From: Pilatotrama ljubarskyi
Taxonomy: Eukaryota; Basidiomycota; Agaricomycetes; Polyporales; Polyporaceae
Reading direction: 5' to 3'
Length of the DNA: 64,000 bases
NCBI GenBank assembly: GCA_022385805.1
Contig: MU277721.1
Span: forward strand, 124,001-188,000
Below the pieces are notes generated by a model, which saw only the letters and a list, made by a program, of their open reading frames with translations, was not told the origin of the DNA and did not search any database. Of the stretch, positions 1 to 12,738 are shown in pieces (positions within the stretch are counted from its first letter, which is position 1; every line of letters begins with the position of its first letter). The position numbers were made by a program, and so were the translations under genes.

Positions 1-2508
1 TGACTGGTGCCCGTACCACTAAATGTGATCAGCGGGGTACAGAGGCCAATTACAAGAGACCACAAGGCCGTGCACAGCTGCTCAGGATCAGCGACGAGCC
101 AACTGGTCCTAGAAAGGCTCGAGCGCAATCTCGGAAAGCGCATCGGCGATGCCTAGGCCGCATATACTGAGAGCAGCACCGGCACTTCCGCACAACAAGA
201 GCCCAAGCTCTCCCGACCGAAGCGTGCGTCGATCCCGCGTCCCGTGCTCTACATGATGGACCTATCGCCCGATCACAGTGGTTTTGGTGGATGTCTGAGC
301 GTGTCGCGATGCTTCTTGCCGCAACTGCCCAGGGCCCGCCGCCAAACCCTAGCCAGAATATTCGTGCACGGCCTTCGGCGGCAGCAGTCGATTTGATCGA
401 GCACACGGAAGAGTGTCACGATCACGGGAAGTGCACCTATGTACTAGATCACAGTGAATGTATCTGTGCGCCGGATGAGCCTCAGGCAGCCATGATGCAC
501 TCGCCTCCGCAGGGGAGGCCGCGACGAGCGCCATCGATCCTCCAACCTCACTTGCGGAGTGGTTTAGAACTTCACGCTTGTCACAGTGCGGTCAGATCGA
601 GGATTCCGGCGCAACAGATTGAACGTCGAGCCTGGGCGAGACGTCCGCAAGCTGTCCAACAGGGACGCGACCTTCACATGCAATAGACTGTGAACCAATC
701 ATCGGACAAAGAGCTTGAGCGCGGCATCTTTGTAGGCGTGTAGGAGATTCCCCTCAGGCAGGCCAATAGCCGCAGCCGTTGTGGTTTCGCAGCGCCCAGC
801 AGAGCAAATCAGGCTTCCAGACTGGCGGAGAGAAGGACTTGAGCATCGTTTGAGTCCGAGTATCAATACATCGTGAGGTCACTTCCCGTCGCGTGCTAGC
901 GCTCATGCGGTCAGAATGACACCCTAGGAAAGCGTGTCGCAGCCGTCCAGAGCATTGAGAAATGGTCCAGCCAGGTTGCTGCTGAGAGCGAGATGTCATG
1001 TGAAGTCAGACGGTGCGGGAGCATAGCGTGCGACAGCTGCTGAGGACAGTACAGTACCTTCTGGATGTTCGCAACGCTTAGCGAGGCCGGCCGCCCTTCT
1101 TGCTTCCCGCAGCGGCGGTCTGCACAGACTGACCGCGGGGTATGAAGAAGTCATCATCATCATTTTCTTCCTTCCCCGCGCTGGACAGTTCGGCGTCATT
1201 GTTAGCCCTCATGTGCATGCGAAGCGACCACGTGGGACCAGGCTGGCATGCAGTAAGGTCATGGGGGATCTAGTCGACTGCGTACCTGGACGGCTGGGCA
1301 GTTGTAGGGCTGTCCAAGGGCCCACGTAAGACGTCAAGGAATGCAACTCAGAGCCAGGGCGCATGTCGAAAAACTTACGTAGGGACGGCAGGCTTTACAG
1401 AGGCGGGCTCACTTGCACTGGCGGATTCTGCGGCGGTCACGCCGCTCTTCGGATCAGGTTCTTCGCCTTGTCCTCCGCCGGAGACCCTGCATATCCGGTC
1501 GGGGCGATTGTCAACAGCCGCATAGCTGGTCAGAATGGTCAAACAGTTGGCACCGCGGTGATTGTCTACCTCGCTTCCGGCTCTGCGTGCACTGCCTGGT
1601 TATCAGACATCTATAGTTTGTTGGAGTGTTGCTTGGTGAAGCTCGAGGAGGGAGGGGGCTATATAGAGGTTGAGCCTCTGAACGCTGGCAAGAACGAGCG
1701 AGATAGCGACCTGGGAGGAAGATATCTGAGCGCTAGCATGACAAACGGCACGGGATAGATGCGAAGTCAATGCGTAACAGCTAGAGTCGGCCACTCGGAT
1801 CTGTACGCATCGATGAACCCCGGCGATGACGAATGCTCGCGTTATGCCGGCCGCGAGGTCATTTGCTTGTCCTGGGAATCATATGCGAATATTCTGCCAT
1901 GTAGCCAGGCTGATAGGCTGGGAGTAAGAATCCATGCCCCGGACTGAACTGAGGCGTTAGTTGGGTTGCGAAGTGCTTACGGAGTCACCCGACCTGGTCC
2001 CGACTCACCGCATTTTCGGGACACGGCGTTACTGACGCAGTCCCACCGCCCGGTGCCATGAGGCGCCACGGCGAGTAGGTACAAGCGCTACTGCGCGGCC
2101 GCGCAGTTTGCTTATGGCTGTGAAAGACGAGGTCGATGTAGAATTGTCCGCACCGGCTGGACTGCCTCGCACTCTCCGCGCCTGCACTGCTCCAAGAGAT
2201 ATTACAGTACCATATTTGCCACACTACTCCTTCTTTTCACCATACATAAAGAGGTCGCATCGGCAGAGCTGCACCTCACTACAACACAATCCGTCTCTTC
2301 TGCTTGTTCCTTCGCTCAATCAGGTCGCCAAGGTAAAAGTACCACAACATAATCGCTGAACTCCCTTGAACAATACTGTATGTTTGATCTCCATAACGAC
2401 TCGATGTCAACGCCACCCTGACCAGGCTGGATATAAGTAGCCTCGGGTCTTACTCCTTCCCCACCTCGCACCTGCTCGCTGCTACACCGCTACTGGATCA
2501 TCTTCCGA
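1..2508. other. Spacer without a supported gene
   Basis: No reading frame here shows a known domain or a convincing exon chain. The longest frame, about 131 codons from 1363, has no family resemblance that I recognise. A short run of ATC/TCA triplets near 1149-1165 is the only simple repeat noticed. The last 150 bases are probably the promoter and 5'UTR of the WW-type gene that starts at 2509. Confidence 0.5.
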
Positions 2509-4350
2509 ATGTCGAGCTTCAACCAGTTCACAGAGACCTTGGTCCCGGGGCTCTACCCGACGACGTCGGTGCTCGGCACTCGCTATCTCAACAAGCCGAA
2601 GTGAGCCGCGCCTGATGTGGCACACCCTTGCACTCACCGATACTCGATCAGGAGCAAGCCCTGCAACATGGTCATAAAGCCTGGCCAGTTCTGCTACGCG
2701 GAGGAGTCGGAGTAAGCAGAGACACTCCCATCCGCCTCGTCGCAGTAGTTGACGGCCAGTCAGACCTCGATACCTCCCGCCCAGATGGTCGCCACACATC
2801 CAACCAGAAGGGCAGCTCTACTTCTCGTGCGAGTCCACGCCGCGCCTCGTCACGGATGCGTACATGTACTCCACTGCGGTCCAGGATAAGGTCATGCGGT
2901 TCGCAGGGGCGGTGGCCAAGGTTATGGAGATGAAGCACATCACCCTGTCCCCCTCCGCCGAGGTCTACCTCTCGCCCTCCGATGATCAAGAAGAGTGCTA
3001 CTACTATATCGCTGACCACTCATCGCGCGCCCTCTCCTGGCTGGAGGAGGTCGACTTGGACCAGCTCTGCATTCCGGACGTCGTGTCCGAATCGCACCTT
3101 CGTGAGTCCGGCCGAGTCGTGTCGCGCGGTAATGTCGGCTAACACGGGAGTTTCAGGCTACGCGCTCGCGGATCTCTACTGGCAGCATGTAGAGCAATTC
3201 CCGTGTCACCGGCTGGATAGCCTCTCCCTCAACGTAGAGGAGCTCATTGCCATCTTCGTCCATGGCGAGGGCGACCATATGACGTCGATGAACTCGACGT
3301 TCCCTTACGTCGCGAAGGAGTGCAAGCAGTTCGTACGCGTCCTCGAGGCGGCGAAGCAAAGGCTCGATCAACCGCCATCCGTATGCATCGTGGCGCGCCT
3401 CTGGAGCATCGCATGTGAGTAGTGGATCTCACTGCGCTCTCATGAGGGCACCGGCTCATCGTGGCTGCAGCACGGCACCGGTTGCAGACGCACTACGGCC
3501 AAGAGCGCTCGCGCCTCAGCCGCGACCAGTTGATCCTCGACTTGCCAGAAACGCAGACGAGCCGGATCTTCGCCGGCGTGTCTCATTTGCTCCTCGGCAT
3601 CCCGCAAGTGTATGCGGAGAAGCTGCAGAGCCTCTTCTGCGACGAGATTGTGTTCGTGCACCCCTGGCGCGACTTCATGAGCGGTTGCCGGGAAGAGTGG
3701 CAGCAGTACCTGACCTGGGTGAGTGGCCGAGCATCCGCTTCGGACGTGCTACAGCTGACGTGACCCTTGATGCGTGATCGTTCATGTTAGTCGCTGGGCC
3801 TGTCAATGTGAGTAAGGGGCCGCAGTGCTTCACGTCGCGAACGTTCTGACGAGTACCGATGCACAGCTGCAACGCGCTTCTCCTAGCCCTGTCCCCTGCG
3901 TCGGGCGTTATCGCAGCACTCTCGCTCGCGTGTTGCGCTATTACCCTCCTCGCGAGTCTCACGCTGCTTCTGCGGTACAACGACGCGCACAGATGGTGCG
4001 CCGACCAGGCGGTACGCTTCCTTCACTCCGCTCAAGCGGGAGGCAGCTGATGTTCTGACGTCCTCACGCAGGCATCTTTCCTCATCGCATCGAAAGACGG
4101 CTGCTCCGGCTACCGGCGCGTCGCGCTGGCATTCAGCGCGCCTCGGGCGGCCTTCATCTGGGCGGCAGGCATCGCATCCCTGCAAGCCGTCGTGTGGCTC
4201 CCGCGCCAGACGCGCATACTCGTCCTCGGAGCACTCGTCGTCCTGGCGCTGCTGGCGTGTCTTCCCTGGGCGCGGTGGACGAGGAAGATGTCCTCGGTTC
4301 TCCCGCGGTGCCGCCGTGCCAGGGAAGCGGAGGGCATTTTCAAAGTGTGA
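2509..4350 (+). CDS. WW-domain-like multi-exon membrane protein
   Basis: The start MSSFNQFTETLVPGLYP is followed by a chain of small introns with GTGAGC/GTAAGC/GTGAGT donors and AG acceptors. Splicing gives one continuous frame ending in FKV-stop at 4348-4350. About residues 100-120 carry a WW-like half, EECYYYIADHSSRALSW, with the tyrosine cluster and the C-terminal tryptophan. A helical region follows (IYWQHVEQF, VARLWSIAS, HRLQTHYGQERSRLS). The end has two or three hydrophobic segments (NALLLALSPASGVIAALSL, FIWAAGIASLQAVVWL and ILVLGALVVLALLACL), pointing to an integral membrane protein. This architecture is common in Agaricomycetes, where it is usually labelled WW-domain protein; its function is unknown. 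The exact ends of the short exon near 3790-3806 are the least certain part of the model. Confidence 0.75.
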
Positions 4351-5192
4351 CTGAACGCTACGACCGCCAAGAGCCGTGGACCGACATACATAGAGCATTC
4401 CTTGATATCAATGCGGCACGGAGAGATTATCAAACTCCAATGTAGAGGATGACGTTGACGAAGAAGACGGCGAAGCCGACCTCATGGGATACGAGAGTAC
4501 GGATCTGAGATGTAGAAGGGGAGGATTACCCCCGGCTGCACATGAGGACAGCCTTGCGCTGCTGTAATCTGAGGTCTGTACAAGAGAAGGACCCTGTTGT
4601 AGGTTAGCCGATTTGCTTCTGACACGACAACGGCCGGCCACCGCTCTCTGGGGCCTGAGACTAGGAACCTAACGCATATTGAGTTTAGCTCGGCCGCAGT
4701 TCGTCAAGCAACTGCAGCTATGCTCTGGTACCCCGGATGCAAGGGGCGATACGCATCCACAGGCAAGCCGCACGGCATAGCCAAGAGAGCGTTCATCGAT
4801 GCTATCGCCGTCATCCGAATATGCAGATGCACAGGATCCTACTGCCGACATTATCTAGTCCGCTGGTCAGGCCAAACCGCACTTCACGAGGGCCTGAAGA
4901 GATGTAGGGTTTACTCCACCGATTTCCGGATACATCAGCCTAACCGCTCTAGATTTTGCACGCCGCGTCGAAAATTATCTGTGACAGGCTTCGAGAGCAA
5001 TGGATTGGGAACGTCCAGATGAGCTTTCTGACATTTCCATCCAAGCACCGACTTACTCCAGTCGGTTCGCTACTGCATTGAATCCCCCTGCAGTGCGCAG
5101 GTTCGCGCGGCGGTCCGATCGTATTGTGGTCCAGCAGCATCATCTTCGTCGAATGATATCACCAGGAGCTGCTACGTCCGCCGGTCTCAGTT
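4351..5192. other. Spacer between convergent genes
   Basis: This stretch separates the 3' end of the WW-type gene from the 3' end of the minus-strand F-box gene. Frames of up to 100 codons occur (4720-5022), but they show no domain and no splice support. I see nothing further in it. Confidence 0.5.
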
Positions 5193-6631
5193 TCACATAT
5201 GCGATAACCGGGACAGTGGAAGTATGTGCGCGCACCTTCCGCGTAGCACAGAACCCGATCGGACTTCCATAATTCCCCTAGCATGCAAGGCTGGGAAGGC
5301 CTTAGAGACCGCGGCTGCGCCCTGTCGCACGCTTTGCGCAGCCCGCATGGCGATGACCACCTTCCGGAGGTTTGGTAAATCCAGCAGTACGTCCTCGATA
5401 TCCTGGAAGTCAACGGGTACTTGGTTCTGGTTCAGACCCTGGGAGACACCCTCACGGTGGCCGGCACCGCGGATCCTTCCGCCGCCGGCGCCCCCTGCGG
5501 GTAGCGGGCGCGAGATGGTAGACATATATATGACAACTGTGTCCACGGCGGAAGGGAGACACGAAAGGAGCGTCCGATAGGACGCAATGCATTGCTTCAC
5601 CTCCGCGATGTCCGGCAGCGTGCAGGCCATCGGCAGCGGCATGCTCGTCCTGAACGTCCGGACGTTCGGGCACGAAGCGAGGTTCAGGACGCCCCAGTCC
5701 TCGCGCTGTACTGTAGGCGGAGCGAGTCAGCGTCAGGAGACATGTACATAGCTTTCTTGGGAGCGGGCGAATGCTACCGACTTGCACTGCCTCGGTCTTC
5801 GACCCAGGACACGACGGACATATTCAGGGCGAGGTCGGCGATGCTGCGGCCGACGTGGTGGAGGAACGACCCTACAGCTCCGCATCCGCTCCATTCTCGC
5901 CAGCTGCAATGGAAGGCCTGCAGATTAGCGGGAGACAGCGCCGGAGCGAGGCTAGAGAGGATGGCGATGGGAGAATCATCTGCCGTCTCGAGGTCAGCCC
6001 AGAGGTCCCGAACCTCAATCCGCTCTGAGAGCTCGGAGACGGGCGGCGTGCACTCCTGCACGAAGGTGACCAGCTCGAGCTCGAGGCGGTCGATACGAAA
6101 ATGAGCGAGGAGCTCGAGAAAGGGGCTGATCTCCTGATGCGAACTGCCAAATATGTGGAACACGCTCAGTTCCACGGGCGTCGCGCTGGGTGCTGCGACG
6201 TCCGACGCCTCCGGAATGGATTCGGATTCGGATGTCGAGGAAGACGTCGATGGTACGATATGCACGAAGTAGAGCTGGCATTCTCGGAGGCGTGGAAGCC
6301 GGCGGGCTGTACGGGCTAGCGTGAAGGGTGTCACGGACGCGTCCGAGGTGCCGTCGACAGTCGCCGACTGTTCATCCATGGGTTTGTGTAACATGAGCGA
6401 GCGGACGTGACCGGCGATGTCGGGATGCGCGTCGAGAAAATCGAGAAAGTCGATGAGGCGCCGCTCGCAGGCGTAGAGCGAGACGATGGCGAACAGGCGT
6501 GGGCGGCTAGCCTGCATCCATGTCCGGCAGACGAGGCTGCAGCTCCGGAGGATGGTTTTGTTGTTTCCTAGATAGTCGAGTATGATGTGAAAGACCTCCT
6601 GCGGGAGTGCTTGAATCCCGTAACAGTCCAT
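5193..6631 (-). CDS. F-box protein, two exons
   Basis: The protein starts MDCYGIQALPQEVFHIILDY, a canonical F-box beginning: LPQEVFHIILDYL, then SLVCRTWMQASRPRLF. F-box proteins bind Skp1 and select targets for SCF ubiquitin ligases. The remainder is a long leucine-rich, LRR-like region with pairs such as ELSVFHIFGSSH and VDFQDIEDVLLDLPNLRKV, and the RGIMEV ending typical of basidiomycete F-box proteins. I chose the ATG at 6631 over the one at 6829 because the first 66 codons of the longer frame resemble untranslated leader, not protein. One intron (5711-5787, donor GTGCAAGT, acceptor CTACAG) joins WVEDRG to QREDWGVLNLASCPNVRTF; without it the frame stops. The substrate is unknown. Confidence 0.75.
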
Positions 6632-7978
6632 CACTATATACCCGTGATGCTCAGTCAATGTGCGCCTGAGTAAAGCCAATGTGAGTGAGCAGCGAATCGA
6701 AGTGATGAGTAAGGCAACACCGTGACCTAACCCAGTCTTATATCTGTAGCCTACCAGCCGATGTGGGTTGCTGAAAGGATACCTCGAGACTTCAGAGTCG
6801 GGGTGTTGTGATGGCTCAGCGCTCAGCATAGACTGATCATATCACAGAGTGTGTGGCGGCCCAGTGTGGCACTAGCGGCCATAGTAGTGTGGCGCGGAGG
6901 GAGGAGACGAGCGGTACACTCGGATTTTGCCGGTGGGCCCTCTCCGGTAAGCCTCCTCAAGCAAGTCCGCGGCCAGATCACGGCGACTACATTGAAGACT
7001 TCGAACTCAACTTGAAGAAGAGACTATCAGTGAGCGGTACATTCGGATAGGCACTCGTTCATGACTGTAGTGATCCAATCATACGAAGGATCCGTGGTCG
7101 TCTCATAGCTCATGACCCAAATTACTCAAGTTAGTTCCACCGAGTACTACTCGTAGTATGCCACCGAAGCTGCTGCTATTCAGACGGTACATCTCGAACG
7201 TCGCAATGACCAAGGTGAGGGCCAGTGCGCCCTGAATCACCACAGGACATTCTCAAGTGCTAACTCACACATGGCATCCCCGAAGCAGAACGGATCCCAG
7301 CAGAAACGTGCAGAAGAATGGAGAAACCTTCATAAGCCACTGCGTAAAGTTCCAAGGACCAAATGGATCCCGGAGGCTCAATGCCGTCATGGCTGTGCCC
7401 TTCAACATCGTCCGGGTATGTCAGACTGCTGCACCCAGGCAGGTCATATCGAGTCCATGGTCGGTTCCGCTAATACCTATGGGCGTGTTCAGCGGGTGAC
7501 GCGCAGTACTCCCTCCCAGCCATGGAGAGGGCCGACCCGTCTACTGTCCCTGAGGTGGCACCTAGACCGACAGCAATATCTCGGAGATGCGATGCACCCT
7601 ATGTTGCATAGGAGTCCACTTCAGCACAGAAGTGTTCGAAAGGAGACGAACGGACGCTCGATGGGTGCACAAACCAGGCTCAAGGACACAGCCTAGTCGC
7701 TCGTCTGGCAGGGTGGAGGCATCCGTCTAGTCGGCGTGTATTCAGTGTTTCCGGCGAGAGGGCGTGGTGGTGGGTATGGGGATGGTGCCAAACAACGACT
7801 TGCAGGCTTCCGGAGTGACCACCATCCAGAGCAAGCATAGGTGAGAGAATATATACTAGTAGAATGCTCACCTGGCCGTCGAAAGCCGTGCTTACGGTCT
7901 TGATTAAGGCTAGGATGCATTGCCGGATGCATCCGAATTCACGTATAAGTTATGTCATTGCCAACTCAAGCGTGATCG
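6632..7978. other. Spacer, promoter side of the F-box gene
   Basis: This holds the upstream region of the minus-strand F-box gene and the 3' flank of SWP1. Overlapping frames at 7257-7696 include a short stretch that reads GETFISHCVKFQGPNGSRRL, which looks protein-like, but I could not place it in a family or extend it by splicing. Confidence 0.4.
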
Positions 7979-8990
7979 CTACTTCGAGCTTTTGACAATA
8001 CGCCGATCGCCCAGCGCCGTCAGCGCGCGCTTCCCCGCGAGCGCAGTAGGGATGCTGAGGATCGCGGCATAGAGGAGCACCTGGCCGAGCTTCAGCGCCG
8101 CCCAATACCAGACGAGGAGTGCCTCAAACGCGGCGAGGCCCGCGACGAAAGGGAGGATGCTGGGGGAGAAGAGATGTGGGACTTGCGGACGGATGCTGGA
8201 CCACTGCAGATCACGTGATTAGCATAGGTGCGCGTTAGACTGAGAAGGTGGTGGACATACCAGGCCAAGGAGAACCACCCAAGGCGCGGTAAGGAGCGCC
8301 GTAAAGAAGGCAGAGATGACTTTGGGAGGGAGCTTCTGCTCTGGACGGAAAGTGTGGTGGATCTCAGGCCGGACATGGAAGGAGGGCTCCTCCGGGTGCT
8401 GCGGGGGTGGCTGGGACGGCGGTACTATGAGGTCGAAGAGATCGTACTGGACGGGCGGGTGGACGAAGGATCCGAGGTAGAGCGAGACTTTCAGAGGGTC
8501 TGTGGTAGTGGGCGGGAGGGACGCGGGCGGACGAGCCATGTTCTGACGCGCCGCGGTCAGTGAGACGCGTGAAAGATGATGATTAGGCACTCACCAGCTC
8601 GAACTTGGCTTTCCCGCCCGGGGTCACCTTGATCGGGTGGATGCCCTCCTCTCCCGTAGCCTCGTCGTAGAACCGCAGGAAGGTCTGGTGTGGCTGCACG
8701 CCCTTCCCGTCCTCCTTGTCCACTACTTGGAAGGTGAGTTTGAGCACATCAGACGGGCCTAACGAGAGTGGCGGTGAAGGTTTGTGTGCGAGGGAGATCC
8801 TACACGAGCGCGACTTGTCAGTGCGATAAACATCACAAGGCGTGGTGGTTGAGACTGACGGTTCAGAACGGAGCTGACTTGCGTCCGATGCGGATATCGT
8901 GATCCGCGGGGACTGGAGAGTGAGAGTAGCTGCCTGCGCCCCTGCCGCAACCAACGCGAGCAATAACCAGGAGAATATACCGACTGCCAT
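7979..8990 (-). CDS. SWP1: Oligosaccharyltransferase subunit Swp1 / ribophorin II
   Basis: This is a subunit of the ER oligosaccharyltransferase that transfers the N-glycan to nascent proteins. The start at 8990 gives the signal peptide MAVGIFSWLLLALVAAGAQA; an in-frame ATG at 9053 would bury it behind 21 residues. The lumenal part holds the ribophorin II signature VLKLTFQVVDKEDGKGVQP, then QTFLRFYDEATGEEGIHPI and KFEL. After LFDLIVPP and FHVRPEIHHTFRPEQKLPPK come three membrane segments (VISAFFTALLTAPWVVLLGL, LPFVAGLAAFEALLVWYWAA, VLLYAAILSIPTALAG). The protein ends KSSK-stop, a dilysine-like ER tail. Introns lie at 8800-8859, 8543-8594 and 8204-8260. At about 280 residues it has the length of fungal Swp1. 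It is divergent from the F-box gene at 9292, with a shared 300 bp promoter region. Confidence 0.92.
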
Positions 8991-9291
8991 CGTGGACGTC
9001 GGGAAGAAAGTCTTGCGCCCCGCGGACGCTGGCGCAGTAGCGCGACGTGTCACCGCGATATTTTTGGAACATGTGCATATAACTCTCGGCTTATAATACT
9101 ATCAGAAATAACTTCCTTATACACCTCTATAACTTACCGGCCCAAAATTCAAGAAAGGAATGAAAGGCGACGGAACCTTGGATCCGTACCTTGCTCAAAG
9201 CTCTTCCTCGTTATACTTGCTCGACCTGTATCTCGAGCGTGTTTCTCTTCAGCAGCTCTCGTCTAATCTGCAGCAGATCTTCTAGCAAGCA

Positions 9292-11774
9292 ATGTCTAGA
9301 ACGACGAAGAGAAGGCGCACACATGGTGCAGGAGCGGACGGGACGCTTGAAACCGAGACTCCGCGGTGCCTCCTACAGAACCTACCGCTGGAACTGTTGG
9401 CTGAAGTCCTGTCATATACTCCGTCGACCCGGGATGTGCTCGCTCTGTCTCGTACAAGCCGGTATTTTTGCTCGGTGTTTGTGAACAATCCCGCCACGGA
9501 GTTCATCTGGAGACATGCTCGAGCCCGCTATGTTCTTGATGCCATTCCGGATCCTTTCCCTGGATTGGCGGAGGCAACTTACGCAGCGTTGCTGTTCGAC
9601 TCGGGGGTCTGCGAGGTGAGGATTGTTGGTGGGCAACGGATGTTCTCAAGTTGACAGCATTTCAGGTCTGCGGACAGAAAACGCACATGCCGTATCACTC
9701 GTATGCACTGCGCGCTCGCATATGTGAAGCTTCCGTACGTCCTGCGCCTTCCTATTTTCGTACGATCTACTCACATCTTGCCCAGAAAGCATGCCTGCGA
9801 ACTTGGCGGTTAGTATTCATTCGTCTCCCGTCAGGCGAACGGCACTGACGAGCCTGTGCGACTGCAGGACCACGGTTTTGCATCAAGTCACCGAGGCGGA
9901 CGAGATAGAGTTCCATGATATCATACAGTGGATTCCTCGCGTAGAACGCACGGATGGTAAGACAGAATGCAGGCGACCTGGCCCCCCTTCATGCCGACGC
10001 GTCGCTGATGGACTTCAGACTTCTACGCGGGAAAGACATTTGTGCGCATGAAGGTTTGGGAGGATGCCATCACTGAGTACGAGAACGCCCGTTCTCTTGG
10101 ACCAGACGCCGTCTCCGCATACGTTGAGACGAAGCAGACCCTCGCGGATGCTTTGCCAGCCAAACTAGAGGTACGCTTCCACCTCTCCCCTTGTTGGCGG
10201 GGATCTGAATTGCAGAGGGCGATCAACACAGTTTTATAGGAAGTTAGTAAAATGGGCAGACACTCAAGAGCAAGCAAGGATTGCGTATACTCAGCTCAGT
10301 GTGGCGAGGTGAGTGCACGGCTACCGTGGCCTCTCCTATCTTTCATGCTCATAGTTTCTCAACAGCGCCGAGGCACATGCGGCGCAAATTGGGTGCACGA
10401 AGTGGGAGATATTGCAGTCACCGACTTACAGTAGCATTTACCACGCCAAGGTCCGCTGCTTAGAGAGGTGGATTGAGCAAGGTACGGAACGCTCGCGATT
10501 TCGTGTGCGCGGACCCTCAAAGTGCACTCGTTGCAGAATTCGACCTCATCAAAGAGACAGTCGTATCTGAGATTGCGGCCCAAAAGCAGAAGAAGCAGCT
10601 CCGCGACAAGGAACAAACCCTGCAAGAGAAGCGCTCGGGCGTAGAGGCCGAGTACGCTCGTCTCAAGAGCTTGCAGCCGAAGCAAGTCCTTCCTAGCTTG
10701 TCCGAGTTCCGCAAGCTCTCGGTCGTGAAGGCCGTTGAAGCGTCCTCGTCGAAGAAGGACCCGAGCCTCACAGACCCCTTCGTCGCGTCGATTCTGGAAG
10801 AAAACCTTCAGCAATGGAGGGACGCTGCCCGGGCCGCACTCGCGGCGGTGCTGGGCTTCCCGGGATGGAAGCCCATGAACAAGCGGAGGCTGCACCCGGT
10901 GGATCGTCTGACGGCTCGATTCCGATGCAAGCGGTGCGATGCCGCCGGCAAGGGCATCGGGAAGGACGGCGGCATGGACTTTGCGAGCGCATGTGAGCAC
11001 GTCTGTGCGCATCTGAGCAAAAAGGCACGCAGCAAGCAGCGATGGAGTGCGGAGGACTTTGTCCCTGATCAGCGGGTATGTTCTTGGATGCCGCTCGGAT
11101 AGACGGGATGCTAACTGCATGGTCGCCTCGGCTCGCGATAGGCCATAAATGCCCTGTCGAGTGTGCTCGAGCTCTGCGGGACCAAGCCCGAGGACGCGGA
11201 CTCGTTCGCGATCGCAGATAGCGTTGGTGATCGTGTCCGGTGCGCGTCCTGCTCGCTGAATATGGACGTGAGGAGTGTGGTTCGTAGCCGTCTGCCCGTC
11301 AGTCTGCGCCGAGCCACTGAAACTTCTGCTCTACAGGCTCGCCATTGCCAACGTCACGAGAACCCCGCGTTCACCCTGATCACTGCGTCTGAGTGGTCTG
11401 AGGCTCAGGCGCTCGAGCATGGGCTGACTGCAACGTTGCTCTCCAAGTCGCCCAGCGGCAAGTCCGAAAGGGACAAGAAGATCTACTGTTGTCGGCTTTG
11501 CAATCAGCACCCCACGTCTCGCGGTACCTCCGCGACCGCGGAGACCGGACAGGCCGCAGGCGCGGGAAACGGCGAGCCCAAGTCGATGTGTTTCAACGGC
11601 CTTAGGTCGCACCTGAAAGAGAAGTAAGCCTCAATCCCAGATATAGATTGACATCTTGGATGCTGACCATTGGATGACTCCACACTTAGACACGGCGTCG
11701 AGACGATCGCAGACGAGGACTTCTTCCGCCAGAAGGAGTCGGAGGTGACGGGCATGGACAGCGATAGCACGTAG
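9292..11774 (+). CDS. F-box protein with coiled coil and Cys/His-rich C-terminus
   Basis: An N-terminal basic patch (TKRRRTHG) precedes an F-box (LLQNLPLELLAEVLSYTP, then RDVLALSRTSRYFCSVFVN, residues about 25-70). The model then splices through about ten small introns. The middle is a charged coiled coil (LIKETVVSEIAAQKQKKQL, then EQTLQEKR) near residue 300. The C-terminal third has paired cysteines: RFRCKRCDAAG, SACEHVCAH, VRCASCSLNMD and IYCCRLCNQH. It ends with CFNGLRSHLKEKHGVETI, which looks like the second half of a C2H2 finger. The last exon ends DSDST-stop at 11772-11774. The likely role is a Skp1-binding adaptor with a zinc-dependent recognition module. The exon junction around 10230-10250 is the weakest: an acceptor GAAG must be used to keep the frame KWADTQEQARIAYTQL. 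Confidence 0.72.
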
Positions 11775-12738
11775 CGGCGCCGCTCCGTATCGCTTCAAGC
11801 TTGCTCGAGTAATGGCCGGTATATATCAGTCTTCTATCTTGACCCATCTCCCATGTATCCTGCTTTCCGTGCTTTCCGTCGACGTAACGCGCCCTCCTGA
11901 ACAGCACAATCTTCGGCCGAACGTCTCACGTTGTCGCAATGGTGTTATGCTGCTTTGAGATAGCACCTCTTCGAGAAATGTGGAGTGCGTACATCCGAAG
12001 CCAACTAACTCCGTCGCGCTGCTTCTCGCACTTCGATCATGCGTTGTCCGTATCACGAGACTAACCCCGACGCTCCCACATCAATCTTCCTTGCGGCCCC
12101 CCTCGTGCTCGATGCTTGGGCCTGGGGATGTGCTGTACCCTGAGCTGAGTGTGTCTTTTCTGTAGCTCTCCCGGGTTTTCACCGAGGTCACCAGGACGTG
12201 TCGAGGAAGGCGAGCAATGCTACTGCCAGACGTATGTAGCGCGATGCACCGTAGAGTCCCGCTCTGCGTCAAGCGTACAAAGGCGGCCTGATACGGCGTA
12301 CGTCGTCGCAGAGCTCCTTGATGCGCACTTTTCTGCATCAGAACGATGTCATCTGCTCGTATCCTTGTCATGTGGGGGTAGAGCGCATTTCGCATACGTT
12401 ATGCTTCCGCTGGCGCATCCTGACTGCTCCTTGGCCGAAGGGGCGGCCAAAATAACCGTCGACTTCCCTCCCCGTGGACTCTGTCTGCGTGCCTCTGCGG
12501 TCACTGGCCAGGCACTCCGTGTCCCCCGACGGCGCCCTCGAAACGAAACGCTGGTATCGGACGATGTCACCATGCGCCCGCGGTGGTCAGGGTGCCGTAT
12601 GTGTCTGACCAAGGGCCGAAGGCGGATTGAAAGAAGCTGCGTCAGGCTTCGCCGTCGTATAAAACGCGGTCTCGATCTCGCTAGGTACGTCGCGCCTCGC
12701 CCCCACTCGGTGCATCATCCACGCTCTCGAGGGTCGTG
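11775..12738. other. Spacer and promoter of the GH47 gene
   Basis: No exon chain can be supported on either strand. Frames at 12149-12739 reach 196 codons but are arginine-rich and show no domain; in GC-rich DNA such frames arise by chance. The 3' part is the promoter of the mannosidase. Confidence 0.5.
12658..12664 (+). promoter_or_regulatory. TATA box of the GH47 mannosidase gene
   Basis: A perfect TATAAAA lies 75 bases before the ATG at 12739, a usual distance for fungal genes with a short 5'UTR. Confidence 0.6.

Noticed and set aside
1363..1758. 131-codon frame starting MSKNLRRDGRLYRGG
   Set aside because: No domain, no splice context and no neighbouring exon; lengths of this order are common by chance in this GC-rich window.
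12736..12738. GTG start for the GH47 protein
   Set aside because: Nuclear fungal genes start at ATG; the next codon (12739) is ATG and opens the signal peptide directly.
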